Assembly (NCBI GenBank): GCA_937927445.1
Contig: CALAOB010000177.1
Coordinates: 1 to 20,423, forward strand
From: an uncultured Oribacterium sp.
Lineage (GTDB): Bacteria; Bacillota; Clostridia; Lachnospirales; Lachnospiraceae
Direction of reading: 5' to 3'
Length of the DNA: 20,423 bases
The stretch's first letter is position 1; each line of letters begins with the position of its first letter. Positions 1-8,386 of the stretch are shown here, one piece after another. The notes beneath the pieces are model-generated. The model did no database searches, had not been told where the DNA came from, and saw only the letters and a list, made by a program, of their open reading frames with translations. Position numbers and translations under genes: made by a program.

Positions 1-88
1 AGACTAAATGCAACTTGCGATTAGAGGAGTAGCATTTCGAATTTCAATTTTGGTCATACTCTGCCTGGGGTAAAATGTGCGTTTTTTT

Positions 89-108
89 GCACTGCTGAGT
101 GCTATAAT
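89..108 (+). promoter_or_regulatory. Extended -10 promoter of the cas operon with an overlapping inverted repeat
   Basis: TGCTATAAT at 100-108 is a perfect extended -10 element (TGn followed by TATAAT). No good -35 lies 16-18 bp upstream, as is common for extended -10 promoters. A perfect 5-bp inverted repeat, GCACT (89-93) and AGTGC (98-102), abuts the -10 and could be an operator. Transcription would start near 115, giving an 80-nt leader before cas2-3. Positions 1-88 hold no gene that I can see. Confidence 0.55.
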
Positions 109-194
109 ATTTATATGATTAAGAAAGCAAGTGATTATTAAAATACATAGAGAGACTTTTCGGTTTCGGAATACGATGAAGGATGGTCAGCAAT

Positions 195-2930
195 ATGGTA
201 GTGATATCGATTGAGAATTATGAACCAGCAGTGCGAGGAATGCTCACAAGATTCATGACAGAATTGAGAGCTTCTGTTTTCGTCGGAGATATTCCGGTCA
301 ATACCAGAGAACAGATCTGGAAGTATCTTGAAGCTCAGGCAGACATCGATGCCATCATGATTTATAACTCAAATACGGAGCAGGGATTTTCATTTAAATC
401 GACAGGGAACCCTTCCAGAAAGTTTAAAGACTGGGATGGAATACAATTGCTGACGAGAGTTTCGACATCTGGCGATGCATATCGTTATCTGTGGGCGAAA
501 CCGGCGGAACTGAAGAGAAATGTTCCGGAGAAGAAACTGCTCTCGCATATGCTTGAGGTAGGCTGGACAGCAGGCTATTTTATGAAGCACTGCTCCCTCA
601 AAACCTATATGCCGCAGCTATCCGAGATGATGCATATTTCTGAAAGTGAAGTGATTCAGACAGTTTCGTTTATCTGTGCTATGCATGATATCGGTAAGTG
701 TCATCCATGGTTTCAGATGAAAAATGAGAGTGCGGAGTATTATGATTTTTTCTTTAACAGTTCAATCGATAATCATATTTCGCCTGGCAGCAGTGGATTT
801 CGACACGAATTATATGGCGCGGCATATATTAAAGAGCATTTTGGTAAAAATGAATTTGGTGCAGGAGCCGTAAAGGCAATTGCGGATATCGTATCGATGC
901 ACCATGTGAAAATCGGTCTTACTGGTGATAACATCAAGCTGGACAGCCTCTGGACGGCGGCGCAGGATAACCTTACCAGAGTAATGAGCGATGAGTTTAA
1001 ACCGGTAAATTTTGAACTGGCAAAAGAAGATACAGACGCTTTTTGCAGCTTGGTGCTGGGCGTCCTGATGATAGCGGACTGGACAGCTTCGGATGAGATT
1101 CTTGAAGAACTGAATGTATATATGTTTGACGATCGATACCACTATAAAGAAGAGGTATGTCGACGTTTAGAGAAGTATGTCACGGAAAATCAGCTGAACT
1201 TTGAGCGACATTCTATACTGGATACGATGAAAAAGGTCTTTCCATTCATGAAGGAATGGACCTTGAATCCTTTACAGAAAATAGTGGAAGAGTATATACG
1301 CGCAGAAGGTGCAGACTTTGACTGTATGCTGATTGAGGCCGAGATGGGAACTGGTAAAACAGAGTCTGCGATGTATGCGGCGTTGAAGTCGTGTGAAGAA
1401 ACGCGAAAAGGTGGAATCTACTTTGCATTGCCTACAGGAGCAACTTCGGAGGCGATGCAGCCAAGAATGGATGAGCTTTTGCACGAATCCGGAATCGATG
1501 CACATGCTGCATTATATACCGGCACCGCCTGGTTAAAACGTATTCGCCAGGATGATGCGGACAGGGCGCAATGGGCTCTACCGTCCTCTATGAAATTTAT
1601 GCGCCCATATGCCTGTGGTACTGTAGATCAGCTGATGACCTGCGTAAAAAAAGTGAAGCACGGAATGATTAACTTTACAGGTATCGCTGACAAGGTCATC
1701 GTGATTGATGAGTTCCACGCATATGATGCATACATGTTAAATACGATAGAGGTGCTCTTATCCTGGCTGAAAGCTTTTCATACACCGGTGATTTTACTTT
1801 CGGCAACGCTGCCGAAACGGACGAAACAGAAAATATTTGAGATCTACAACTGTTCAGAAGAGATAAGTGAAGCATATCCATTGCTGTCCGTTTGTAAAAA
1901 TGGACATCTGGAACAGCATAGCGTTCAGAATAGTGGGACAGGGAAAAAGTACAAAATCCGTTTTCTGGATATAAAAGACGATCCAGCAGCCATTGCTATG
2001 GAAGCAGAAAAGCAGGTTCAGGCAGGTGGATGCATAGATATTATCATGAATACGGTAAACAGCGCGGTAGAGGTGTTCAAGGAAGCGCAGAAAACTGGCA
2101 TTCCATGCTATCTGTGCCACAGTCGTTTCCCGATTGATGATAAAGAGAAAATCACAGATAAGCTGATTACGCTTTTTGGAAAAGACAGAAGTAAACGACC
2201 GGAAAAAGCGATCGTTGTAGCAACGCAGGTACTGGAGCAGTCGATCGATCTCGACTTTGACTTTACGATGACAGCACTTTGTCCGATCGACCTCCTGTTA
2301 CAGAGAATGGGTCGTGAATGGAGACATTCGAATGTGGGAACCATTCGAGAGAACTGGAAGGAGGCTTATCCAGAAACCCTCATTCTTCGAGGAAGAGATG
2401 ACAGGATTTATCCGAAGGAACTGCTGGAACGGACGAATTCTTACTTAGAGGACAGGAAGTTTTTAACACTGCCTGAAGATATTCGTCCAGCAGTCGATAC
2501 GATATATAAAGATGTGGCGGATACGGAAGATGCAGAAGCATGGAAGAGTCATGAAACCAGACTTAGCATCTTTGCAAAGATCGGTACACTGAAAGCACCA
2601 GGCACTAAATTTCAGCTGCTGAAGAATCGAGATATTTTATCTGAAGAAAACAACAGTACCCGGTATTCCGAATCCGGTGAGTCGACAGATATCGCGATAA
2701 TTCCGCATGAACTTTATGAGCGAATTCGGCATAAGCAGTATTCCTTTGAAGATGTTGTCATGATTCGAAATCATATGACGGTTAGTATTCTGGATCGCAT
2801 TATCGATAAGAAGTGTGGATACGATAAGCATTACTGTAGCGATCGGTTCCTGAACGGAATGATTCTTCTGGATGAAGATGAACAGCTGGCAAAACTGGAT
2901 CCTGTCTTAGGATTCCAATGGAATATATAA
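195..2930 (+). CDS. cas2-3: Type I-E Cas2-Cas3 fusion: Cas2 adaptation subunit joined to the HD nuclease-helicase Cas3
   Basis: 911 residues from ATG 195. Residues 1-~90 are a type I-E Cas2: the start VVISIEN matches E. coli Cas2 VVVTEN, followed by the family blocks RASVFVGD, REQIW, NTEQGF and WDGIQL. Cas3 begins about residue 97 (LWAK). Its HD domain has H118, H164-D165 in MHDIGK, H204 and H236-H237. The superfamily 2 helicase has Walker A MGTGKT (K388), DEFH 505-508, SAT 536-538 and QRMGRE from 703, then the Cas3 C-terminal region. Cas3 is recruited by Cascade to nick and unwind target DNA; Cas2 bridges Cas1 dimers for spacer integration. An ATG at 183 is in frame, but it overlaps the Shine-Dalgarno GAAGGA (178-183), and Cas2 alignment favours 195. 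First gene of the operon; cse1 follows after 18 bp. Every motif appears intact. Very sure of both domains. Confidence 0.96.
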   Translation: MVVISIENYEPAVRGMLTRFMTELRASVFVGDIPVNTREQIWKYLEAQADIDAIMIYNSNTEQGFSFKSTGNPSRKFKDWDGIQLLTRVSTSGDAYRYLWAKPAELKRNVPEKKLLSHMLEVGWTAGYFMKHCSLKTYMPQLSEMMHISESEVIQTVSFICAMHDIGKCHPWFQMKNESAEYYDFFFNSSIDNHISPGSSGFRHELYGAAYIKEHFGKNEFGAGAVKAIADIVSMHHVKIGLTGDNIKLDSLWTAAQDNLTRVMSDEFKPVNFELAKEDTDAFCSLVLGVLMIADWTASDEILEELNVYMFDDRYHYKEEVCRRLEKYVTENQLNFERHSILDTMKKVFPFMKEWTLNPLQKIVEEYIRAEGADFDCMLIEAEMGTGKTESAMYAALKSCEETRKGGIYFALPTGATSEAMQPRMDELLHESGIDAHAALYTGTAWLKRIRQDDADRAQWALPSSMKFMRPYACGTVDQLMTCVKKVKHGMINFTGIADKVIVIDEFHAYDAYMLNTIEVLLSWLKAFHTPVILLSATLPKRTKQKIFEIYNCSEEISEAYPLLSVCKNGHLEQHSVQNSGTGKKYKIRFLDIKDDPAAIAMEAEKQVQAGGCIDIIMNTVNSAVEVFKEAQKTGIPCYLCHSRFPIDDKEKITDKLITLFGKDRSKRPEKAIVVATQVLEQSIDLDFDFTMTALCPIDLLLQRMGREWRHSNVGTIRENWKEAYPETLILRGRDDRIYPKELLERTNSYLEDRKFLTLPEDIRPAVDTIYKDVADTEDAEAWKSHETRLSIFAKIGTLKAPGTKFQLLKNRDILSEENNSTRYSESGESTDIAIIPHELYERIRHKQYSFEDVVMIRNHMTVSILDRIIDKKCGYDKHYCSDRFLNGMILLDEDEQLAKLDPVLGFQWNI

Positions 2931-2948
2931 ACTATACGAAGGAGGAGT

Positions 2949-4523
2949 ATGGAAGCATTTAATGTCATAACCGATCCCTGGATTCCGGTTATAAAAAAGG
3001 ATGAAACCAGAGAAGTATATGGTGTCCGTGATGTATTGAAAAATGCGGCGGATATCAAGCGCATTATATCACCGGGAAATCTTCCGAGCGAAGAATATGC
3101 AATTTACAGATTTCTTTTCGCGGTGCTTACGGATGCATATGAGATTCGAAGTGATGAGGATATCGAAGAAATCTACAGGAGTGGTGAATTTGATCTTGAC
3201 GCATTCGATGAGTACGTAGAAAGATGCGGTAATGTCTTTAACGTATTTGACGAAGAGCATCCATTCATGCAATGTGGTGTAAAGAAAGCACTGGAATATG
3301 GGGCGAAACCAAACAGTGCGGCAGTACTGAACTGGGCACAGTTAAGTGGTAATACGGAGACTTTTTTCGGCTTAAAGAATTATCCGGAAAGGAAAACGTA
3401 TGAGGAGGCACAATACCTGTCTGTAGCGGAATATATTGCATTAATTATTAATGTGACATTCATGCAGTCTGCGATTACTTCAGGCTTTCCAACATCAGTC
3501 TGCGATAATCAGCCGCCACTATGGTTTATGTTTAATGGCGTAGCCTTATTCGATACACTTTGCCTAAATCTATATCCCACAGAGGACGATGATGAGCCTA
3601 TGTGGCGCAGAATGGATTTTTTATGGTATCCAGAGGACGAACCGGAAGGATGGCTGTCATTAGCTTTTCTGCCATCAAGAATTGTGGCACCGTGTTCAGA
3701 GGGAATTAAAAACGGCAAGGTATATCAAATTTTGTATAACGGCTCATTTTATCGAGGAAATGGCCCTTTGAAAAAATATCCAGAGCCCAAATCATTTTAT
3801 GATTACTGGAAATCCAGAGAACCGTATATCGTTCTTCGCCACTATGATCCATCAAAGGTTAAAAATGGACAGAGAGCGATAGAAGCCTGGAGGGGGCCAG
3901 ATGGCATTGCTTGGATGCAAATGGCCGAGTTCTACGGAGTAAAGTTAGATACGGTCACAACGGTTCGTCCTAAGGTTATGCAGATGTATGAGAGTTTTTC
4001 TGATAAAGAAAAAGGAATCATCAAAATGCTGCCATATAAGCCGACCCAAAGCTTTTATCATTTCGAGCTTCCTACGCAGCAAACCAAAGCTTCCCAGGAG
4101 GTTTTTCGCGATTTCGCTATAACAGAAGACTGGATGTATGAAGAGGATAAGCTAAAGCTGATTAATCGATATACTTCATTTACCCGATTGGCGATGATTG
4201 CACTAAGGCAATCGCTCAGTCGTCTATTATATCCATCTGGAGACGAGAAAGAATATGATGCTGTTAAGGAAATCGTGAATGGATGGGCAGACAGATGCGC
4301 TCAATATATGTATGCGTCTCTTCTGCCAGGGTTACATGCTTTAAAACGTGAAAATGTGAAGCAGTATTATGAAAATGCTACAATGACCGTGATTGGCTAT
4401 ACAAAGGAAACTATGAACAGTGTCATCGTTCGAGATATTTTTACTAAAATCAATGAGTCAAACAGACTCATCGGTATATTAAGAAATGAATTAAAGAAGG
4501 AGGTAGCGAATGAAGAAGGATGA
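2949..4523 (+). CDS. cse1: Cascade large subunit Cas8e (Cse1/CasA)
   Basis: 524 residues, close to E. coli CasA (502). The N-terminal block FNVITDPWIPVI is the family signature (NLLxxPWIPV in relatives), and DEEHPFMQ near residue 100 is the second recognisable block. The C-terminal part (from about 370) is helix-rich, as expected for the four-helix bundle that contacts Cse2 and Cas3. The protein recognises the PAM, starts R-loop formation and recruits Cas3, here the Cas2-3 fusion. Start ATG 2949 follows AAGGAGGAG (2939-2947). Its 3' end overlaps cse2 by 14 nt, which suggests coupled translation. Confidence 0.93.
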   Translation: MEAFNVITDPWIPVIKKDETREVYGVRDVLKNAADIKRIISPGNLPSEEYAIYRFLFAVLTDAYEIRSDEDIEEIYRSGEFDLDAFDEYVERCGNVFNVFDEEHPFMQCGVKKALEYGAKPNSAAVLNWAQLSGNTETFFGLKNYPERKTYEEAQYLSVAEYIALIINVTFMQSAITSGFPTSVCDNQPPLWFMFNGVALFDTLCLNLYPTEDDDEPMWRRMDFLWYPEDEPEGWLSLAFLPSRIVAPCSEGIKNGKVYQILYNGSFYRGNGPLKKYPEPKSFYDYWKSREPYIVLRHYDPSKVKNGQRAIEAWRGPDGIAWMQMAEFYGVKLDTVTTVRPKVMQMYESFSDKEKGIIKMLPYKPTQSFYHFELPTQQTKASQEVFRDFAITEDWMYEEDKLKLINRYTSFTRLAMIALRQSLSRLLYPSGDEKEYDAVKEIVNGWADRCAQYMYASLLPGLHALKRENVKQYYENATMTVIGYTKETMNSVIVRDIFTKINESNRLIGILRNELKKEVANEEG

Positions 4524-5067
4524 TATGAATGCCGTCCTAAATGCAACGATGCAGCTTCCAGACAGTGTACGAATTGCATTAGGGCGGATGGCAGGAGTGA
4601 GCCTGCGTTCTGCGATGACTTCTACACGTGGTCGAAACGCAATGCTGTCTTTTATGGCATTGTTTCCGCCAGAAGTGTATGAAAAAACATCGAAGTTCGA
4701 ACAAACGATACTGTTTTTTTCCTGCTGTTCCATCTGTGCACAGGATCGAAATGAGAACAGTATGCTGGTTGAGAAGTATCTCAGCAGTGTTTATAACGAC
4801 CCCGATACGACAGATTCAGAAAAAAGCAGAATTCGTGCCATGATTGCAGAGAACATTACGCTGACTGGGAATTTCCTGAAGCATTTATCTGCGTATATCA
4901 AGCGAGGTCAGCGTGATGGATTTAAGTTTAATATGTATATATTGACAAGTGATCTTTTGTACTGGAATCATGCGTCGGGCTGGAGTAGAGACAAATGGGC
5001 CAGAGCGATTTTACGGGTAACACCAGAAGCAACGAATGCGGTTGAAGAGGAGGACAATCAGATATGA
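4510..5067 (+). CDS. cse2: Cascade small subunit Cse2 (CasB, Cas11e)
   Basis: 185 residues, largely helical, with the positive clusters typical of Cse2 (E. coli CasB has 160). The blocks PDSVRIALGRMAG and a C-terminal LLYWNH...WARAIL resemble the conserved 'W...yw' region of the family. Two copies line the inside of Cascade and stabilise the target and displaced strands. It starts inside the end of cse1 after GAAGGAGG (4496-4503) and ends in an ATGA overlap with cas7. The identification rests on position between cse1 and cas7 as much as on sequence, because the family is poorly conserved. Confidence 0.88.
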   Translation: MKKDDMNAVLNATMQLPDSVRIALGRMAGVSLRSAMTSTRGRNAMLSFMALFPPEVYEKTSKFEQTILFFSCCSICAQDRNENSMLVEKYLSSVYNDPDTTDSEKSRIRAMIAENITLTGNFLKHLSAYIKRGQRDGFKFNMYILTSDLLYWNHASGWSRDKWARAILRVTPEATNAVEEEDNQI

Positions 5068-6302
5068 TTAACTGGGATTTAGTAACGGATAAGAAGAGCT
5101 TTATCGAGCAGGCGAAGGATGTTTTACCGACGATTGAAATTGATTCGCTGACGAATTATGGTGCATCACTCCTCAATCGGGATCGTGATGGATTTGCTAA
5201 ACGTGTGATGTTTGGTGGTGTAGAGCGTGGACGAATTTCATCGCAGTCCATCAAGTATGCAGTTCGTCAGGCCAAGTATGATAAGGACACATGGTATACC
5301 GTGGCATTTGATCGGATGGTTGCTGACGCACTGAAGAAAAAGAATCCAGAGCTTTCAGAGGATTATATCGAGCATGCAAAGTCGCTTACGCTGAGATTAC
5401 TCTCTTCCAAAAAGGATCATGCGTTTAAGGTGACGATGAATGATGCTGAGTCGGTTGCTGAGGCGATTCTTCAGAACTTTGACCCTGCAAAACCGATTGA
5501 GGAAGCAGAGTGGGGAAACGGAGATGCAAAGAAGGCGAAGAATTCAAAGGTAGATACGGTTTTGAAAGCTTTAGAGGCAGAATCGAAAAACAGACTGAAC
5601 TCTTCTGAAGTTGCCATGTTCGGCAGAATGAGTACATCTGATATTTTACGCTCGGTAGACGGCGCAGTTGCCATGAGCCACGCGTTCACAACGCATGAGT
5701 ATAATGGCGATGTGGATACATTTACCGCAGTCGATGAGTTAAAGGCATTTGGCTTCGGAGATCAGGAGGCAGATGAGAATTCCAGAGGCGCGGCAGGTAT
5801 CTGGGATGTGGATCTGAATGCTGGCTGCTTTTATCAGTACTGCAACATCAGCACGATGATTTATGCCTTAAACATGTTAGACGGCATGGATTTTAATGAT
5901 AAGGAAGCATTAAAGGCCAGACTTGATTCTATGGCAAAGGATGTTTCTGAATTTATTAAGCTGTACCTTCTGACGGCGCCTGTAGCGATGCAGAACAGTA
6001 AAGCAAGTTTTCCGGGTCCATCTGTAGTTTATATTCGTGCAGCTGTACGTCCAGCGAACCATTCTTATGAGAATGCATTTGCCAAACCGGTAGTTTCGGA
6101 TGGTGAAAAGGATGTGGTGGAGCTCTCTGCAAAACGTTTGACGGAGTATATTGATGGTGATGTATTCTTTGACAACGACTATGCGAAGCAGTACTGGTTA
6201 TCGGATCATCACTATGCCGCTCCGAAGGGCGCACAGGATGATAAAAATCTGAAGAGCGTTTTAGCTGATTTGGAGGAGTATATTCATGAGGCATGTAATT
6301 AA
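5064..6302 (+). CDS. cas7: Cascade backbone subunit Cas7e (CasC/Cse4)
   Basis: 412 residues, somewhat longer than E. coli CasC (363). Residues ~30-70 carry the diagnostic block: LNRDRDGFAKR, then FGGVERGRISSQS. In E. coli this reads LNRDD...K...GG..R.R.SSQ and forms the RNA-binding palm. The C-terminal half contains the expected AAVRPANHSYENAF region. In this family six copies polymerise along the crRNA spacer. ATG 5064 overlaps the TGA of cse2 (ATGA), and the 3' end overlaps cas5 by 17 nt, so the cse2-cas7-cas5 block is tightly coupled. Confidence 0.94.
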   Translation: MINWDLVTDKKSFIEQAKDVLPTIEIDSLTNYGASLLNRDRDGFAKRVMFGGVERGRISSQSIKYAVRQAKYDKDTWYTVAFDRMVADALKKKNPELSEDYIEHAKSLTLRLLSSKKDHAFKVTMNDAESVAEAILQNFDPAKPIEEAEWGNGDAKKAKNSKVDTVLKALEAESKNRLNSSEVAMFGRMSTSDILRSVDGAVAMSHAFTTHEYNGDVDTFTAVDELKAFGFGDQEADENSRGAAGIWDVDLNAGCFYQYCNISTMIYALNMLDGMDFNDKEALKARLDSMAKDVSEFIKLYLLTAPVAMQNSKASFPGPSVVYIRAAVRPANHSYENAFAKPVVSDGEKDVVELSAKRLTEYIDGDVFFDNDYAKQYWLSDHHYAAPKGAQDDKNLKSVLADLEEYIHEACN

Positions 6303-6804
6303 ATTGTGTCTCTCCGGGATGATGCAGGCATATTCAGAATCTCGCTTTATATATACCAGAGACACAAAATCAGTGCCGACAGATCAGGCAATCATCGGCA
6401 TCATCGCTGCGGCTGAAGGTATTCTGCGAGAGGATACGGATGCACTGGAAAAACTGAATACGCAATTATGGGTTGAAAAAGTTGAAAGAAATCAAGAGAT
6501 TTCCTATAAAATGACAGATTTTCAGACAGTCCGACCTATTGAAAACAGCAAATTGAGCCGTTTAGCTGGCGCTGAAAAGGAAAAGCCATTTTTAACTGCA
6601 AGTGGTGGAAAGAAATCTATGCTTCCTCTATTTACTAAGCAGTACATCACAAACGGAGATTTTACGGTGCTGGTTGCTGGTGAGGAAACTGCAGTTCTTA
6701 AAGCTGCAGAAGCATTGAAACGTCCGGTTTTTCCGTTATATCTCGGAAGAAAATGCTGTCCACCGAATAAACCGATTTTTCAGGAACTGTTAACTGTAAA
6801 TTAG
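6286..6804 (+). CDS. cas5: Cascade subunit Cas5e (CasD), C-terminally short
   Basis: 172 residues. The sequence runs colinear with E. coli CasD (224 residues): an N-terminal RAMP strand with L.LSGMMQAY, then TRDTKSVPTDQAIIGIIAAAEGI, and near the end YLGRKCCPPNKPIF matching YLGRRSCPLTHPLF. It then stops, so about 50 C-terminal residues of the E. coli protein have no counterpart. No frameshifted continuation fits in the 50 bp before cas6e. Cas5 caps the 5' handle of the crRNA and contacts Cas8e. Because the core fold and operon position are kept, I infer a shortened but probably working subunit rather than a pseudogene. Confidence 0.88.
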   Translation: MRHVIKLCLSGMMQAYSESRFIYTRDTKSVPTDQAIIGIIAAAEGILREDTDALEKLNTQLWVEKVERNQEISYKMTDFQTVRPIENSKLSRLAGAEKEKPFLTASGGKKSMLPLFTKQYITNGDFTVLVAGEETAVLKAAEALKRPVFPLYLGRKCCPPNKPIFQELLTVN

Positions 6805-6809
6805 TTCAT

Positions 6810-6838
6810 ACTATCCCACATTTCGTGGGAACGATTAA
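6810..6838 (+). promoter_or_regulatory. CRISPR-repeat-like hairpin in the cas6e 5' untranslated region
   Basis: The cas5-cas6e gap carries a near copy of the array repeat. ATCCCACAT and CGTGGGAA are shared exactly, followed by CGATT against TGATT in the repeat, with one extra base in the loop. The stem TCCCAC (6814-6819) / GTGGGA (6825-6830) is identical to the repeat stem; the loop is ATTTC instead of ATGC. By analogy with the repeat, Cas6e would cut after A6830, leaving ACGATTAA as a handle-like end 24 nt before the cas6e ATG. This suggests autoregulation or operon processing by Cas6e. The function is inference; the similarity is plain in the sequence. Confidence 0.75.
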
Positions 6839-6854
6839 GAAAAGGAGAAATGTT

Positions 6855-7448
6855 ATGTATTTATCTATCGTACAGCCGGATTTAAGTCGGGTGAATGCGG
6901 CAAGAGCCATGACAAATGAGCAGGACATGCATAGAAATATTCAGGCACTATTTGACTCTGATAGACAGTCGATCAACGTTCTCTACAGGGTTATTCCATC
7001 GAAAGATGTCCGCAGAACGGTAATCTGTGTTCAGAGCGATGCTATGCCTGTATCCACATCTGATTTAAAAGTGATTTCCTGCACGGATGCTCAGAATCGT
7101 ATTAGCGGTATAAAGACTGGCATGATGCTGGAATATGATGTTCTGCTCCGACCGGTGAAGCGCCACGAAGGGAAGTCAACATTGATTCGAAGTAAGGATG
7201 CGCGAATTGAGTGGGTGAAATCACTTGGCCAGAGATATGGGTTTAGAGTAGAAACGATCGAAGAGTTATCAAGAATCCAGAAAACGATGTATCATTCTGA
7301 AACGAAGGCTGGCAGAATTGATGGCTGGCGATATGTTGGCACACTGGTAGTTGAAGATCTGGAACTGTTTACAAAAGCTTATAAAACCGGCATCGGACGA
7401 GATAAATCATATGGGTACGGTATGTTGATGCTTAAGATGAAGGGATAA
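6855..7448 (+). CDS. cas6e: crRNA-processing endoribonuclease Cas6e (CasE/Cse3)
   Basis: 197 residues from ATG 6855, preceded by AAAGGAG (6841-6847). The upstream in-frame ATG at 6825 falls inside the hairpin stem and lacks a ribosome site, so I reject it. The start MYLSIVQPD is the ferredoxin-like strand 1 of the family. H26 in DMHRNIQALF matches the catalytic histidine position known in Thermus Cas6e. The C-terminal glycine-rich loop GIGRDKSYGYGMLML matches GIGRGKAFGCGLL of relatives. It cuts pre-crRNA at the 3' base of each repeat stem and stays bound. cas1 starts 2 bp after its stop. A repeat-like hairpin lies just upstream, so it may act on its own message. Confidence 0.94.
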   Translation: MYLSIVQPDLSRVNAARAMTNEQDMHRNIQALFDSDRQSINVLYRVIPSKDVRRTVICVQSDAMPVSTSDLKVISCTDAQNRISGIKTGMMLEYDVLLRPVKRHEGKSTLIRSKDARIEWVKSLGQRYGFRVETIEELSRIQKTMYHSETKAGRIDGWRYVGTLVVEDLELFTKAYKTGIGRDKSYGYGMLMLKMKG

Positions 7449-7450
7449 AA

Positions 7451-8386
7451 ATGAATGAGAAAGATATTTCATCAGATGCTAGGATATTTCCTCACTTAGA
7501 TGACAAGATAAGCTATTTGTATGTGGAGCACTGTCGTATCGAACAGGAAGATTCCTCTATCGTGCTGCTACAGAAGGGCAGCAAAACGCCTATACCGATT
7601 GGAACGATTGCCTGCCTCATATGTGGCCCGGGTACGACCGTGACGCATCGGGCCATTCAGGCATGCGGAGCAAATCAGACGCTGCTTGTATGGTCCGGTG
7701 AACAGATGAGGACGTTTTATGCCTCTGGTATGTATGAAAATAAATCCTCTCAGAATCTGCTTCGCCAGATCGAGTATTTCAGTGAAAAACATAAACATAT
7801 GAATGTGGCAAGATACATGTATGCCAGCCGCTTTCCGGATGTTGATATGTCGGGAATGAATATGAATCAGATGCGAGGGGCAGAAGGAACCCGTATGAAA
7901 AAACTGTATCAGACGCTGGCCACAGAGTATAATGTGACCTGGAACAGCCGTGATTATAAAGCACAGGACTTCGATGCGCAGGATGATATCAATAAGGCAT
8001 TAACATACGGGAACCATTTACTATATAATGTTTGTCATGCTGCGATTGTGACGCTCGGCTTTTCTCCTGCGATAGGTTTTATTCATTCAGGAAGCATGCG
8101 CTCGTTTGTGTACGATGTGGCAGATATGTATAAAGAAAAGATGACGATTACACCGGCGTTTAAAATTATGTCCGACAAGTATCATATGGATCTCGGCGGT
8201 GAAGTCCGACGCGCGGTCAGAGCAGCGATGCAGGAAAATCAGTTATTCAAATCCATTACGAAGGACTTATATGCAATGTTTGAAATCAATCAAGTGCCGG
8301 AAACCTTATCGACCGGCATATGGGATAATGTGATTGATTACGAAGAATTCAAGGCAAGGACATATTGGGGGTCCAAAAAATCATAA
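7451..8386 (+). CDS. cas1: Type I-E Cas1 integrase
   Basis: 311 residues, the usual I-E Cas1 length (E. coli 305). The metal-binding residues are all visible: E145 in RGAEGTRM, H212 in GFIHSG, and D222 and D225 in FVYDVAD. These correspond to E. coli E141, H208, D218 and D221, so the enzyme should be active. It integrates prespacers at the leader-repeat junction as a heterohexamer with Cas2. Here the only Cas2 in the locus is fused to Cas3, so its working partner should be the Cas2-3 protein. It starts 2 bp after cas6e and ends 70 bp before the first repeat. Confidence 0.96.
   Translation: MNEKDISSDARIFPHLDDKISYLYVEHCRIEQEDSSIVLLQKGSKTPIPIGTIACLICGPGTTVTHRAIQACGANQTLLVWSGEQMRTFYASGMYENKSSQNLLRQIEYFSEKHKHMNVARYMYASRFPDVDMSGMNMNQMRGAEGTRMKKLYQTLATEYNVTWNSRDYKAQDFDAQDDINKALTYGNHLLYNVCHAAIVTLGFSPAIGFIHSGSMRSFVYDVADMYKEKMTITPAFKIMSDKYHMDLGGEVRRAVRAAMQENQLFKSITKDLYAMFEINQVPETLSTGIWDNVIDYEEFKARTYWGSKKS

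Noticed and set aside
116..131. GATTAAGAAAGCAAG occurs at 117-131 and again at 10176-10190, a possible direct repeat flanking the cas locus
   Set aside because: One 15-bp match within 20 kb is within chance. The second copy is part of the TnpA-like coding frame and neither copy sits at a clear boundary.
183..194. ATG at 183 as the start of cas2-3
   Set aside because: The ribosome site GAAGGA overlaps this codon, and I-E Cas2 proteins begin at the residue encoded at 195.
6825..6854. ATG at 6825 as an earlier cas6e start
   Set aside because: It lies in the hairpin stem, with no ribosome site. AAAGGAG is correctly placed for 6855, where family homology begins.
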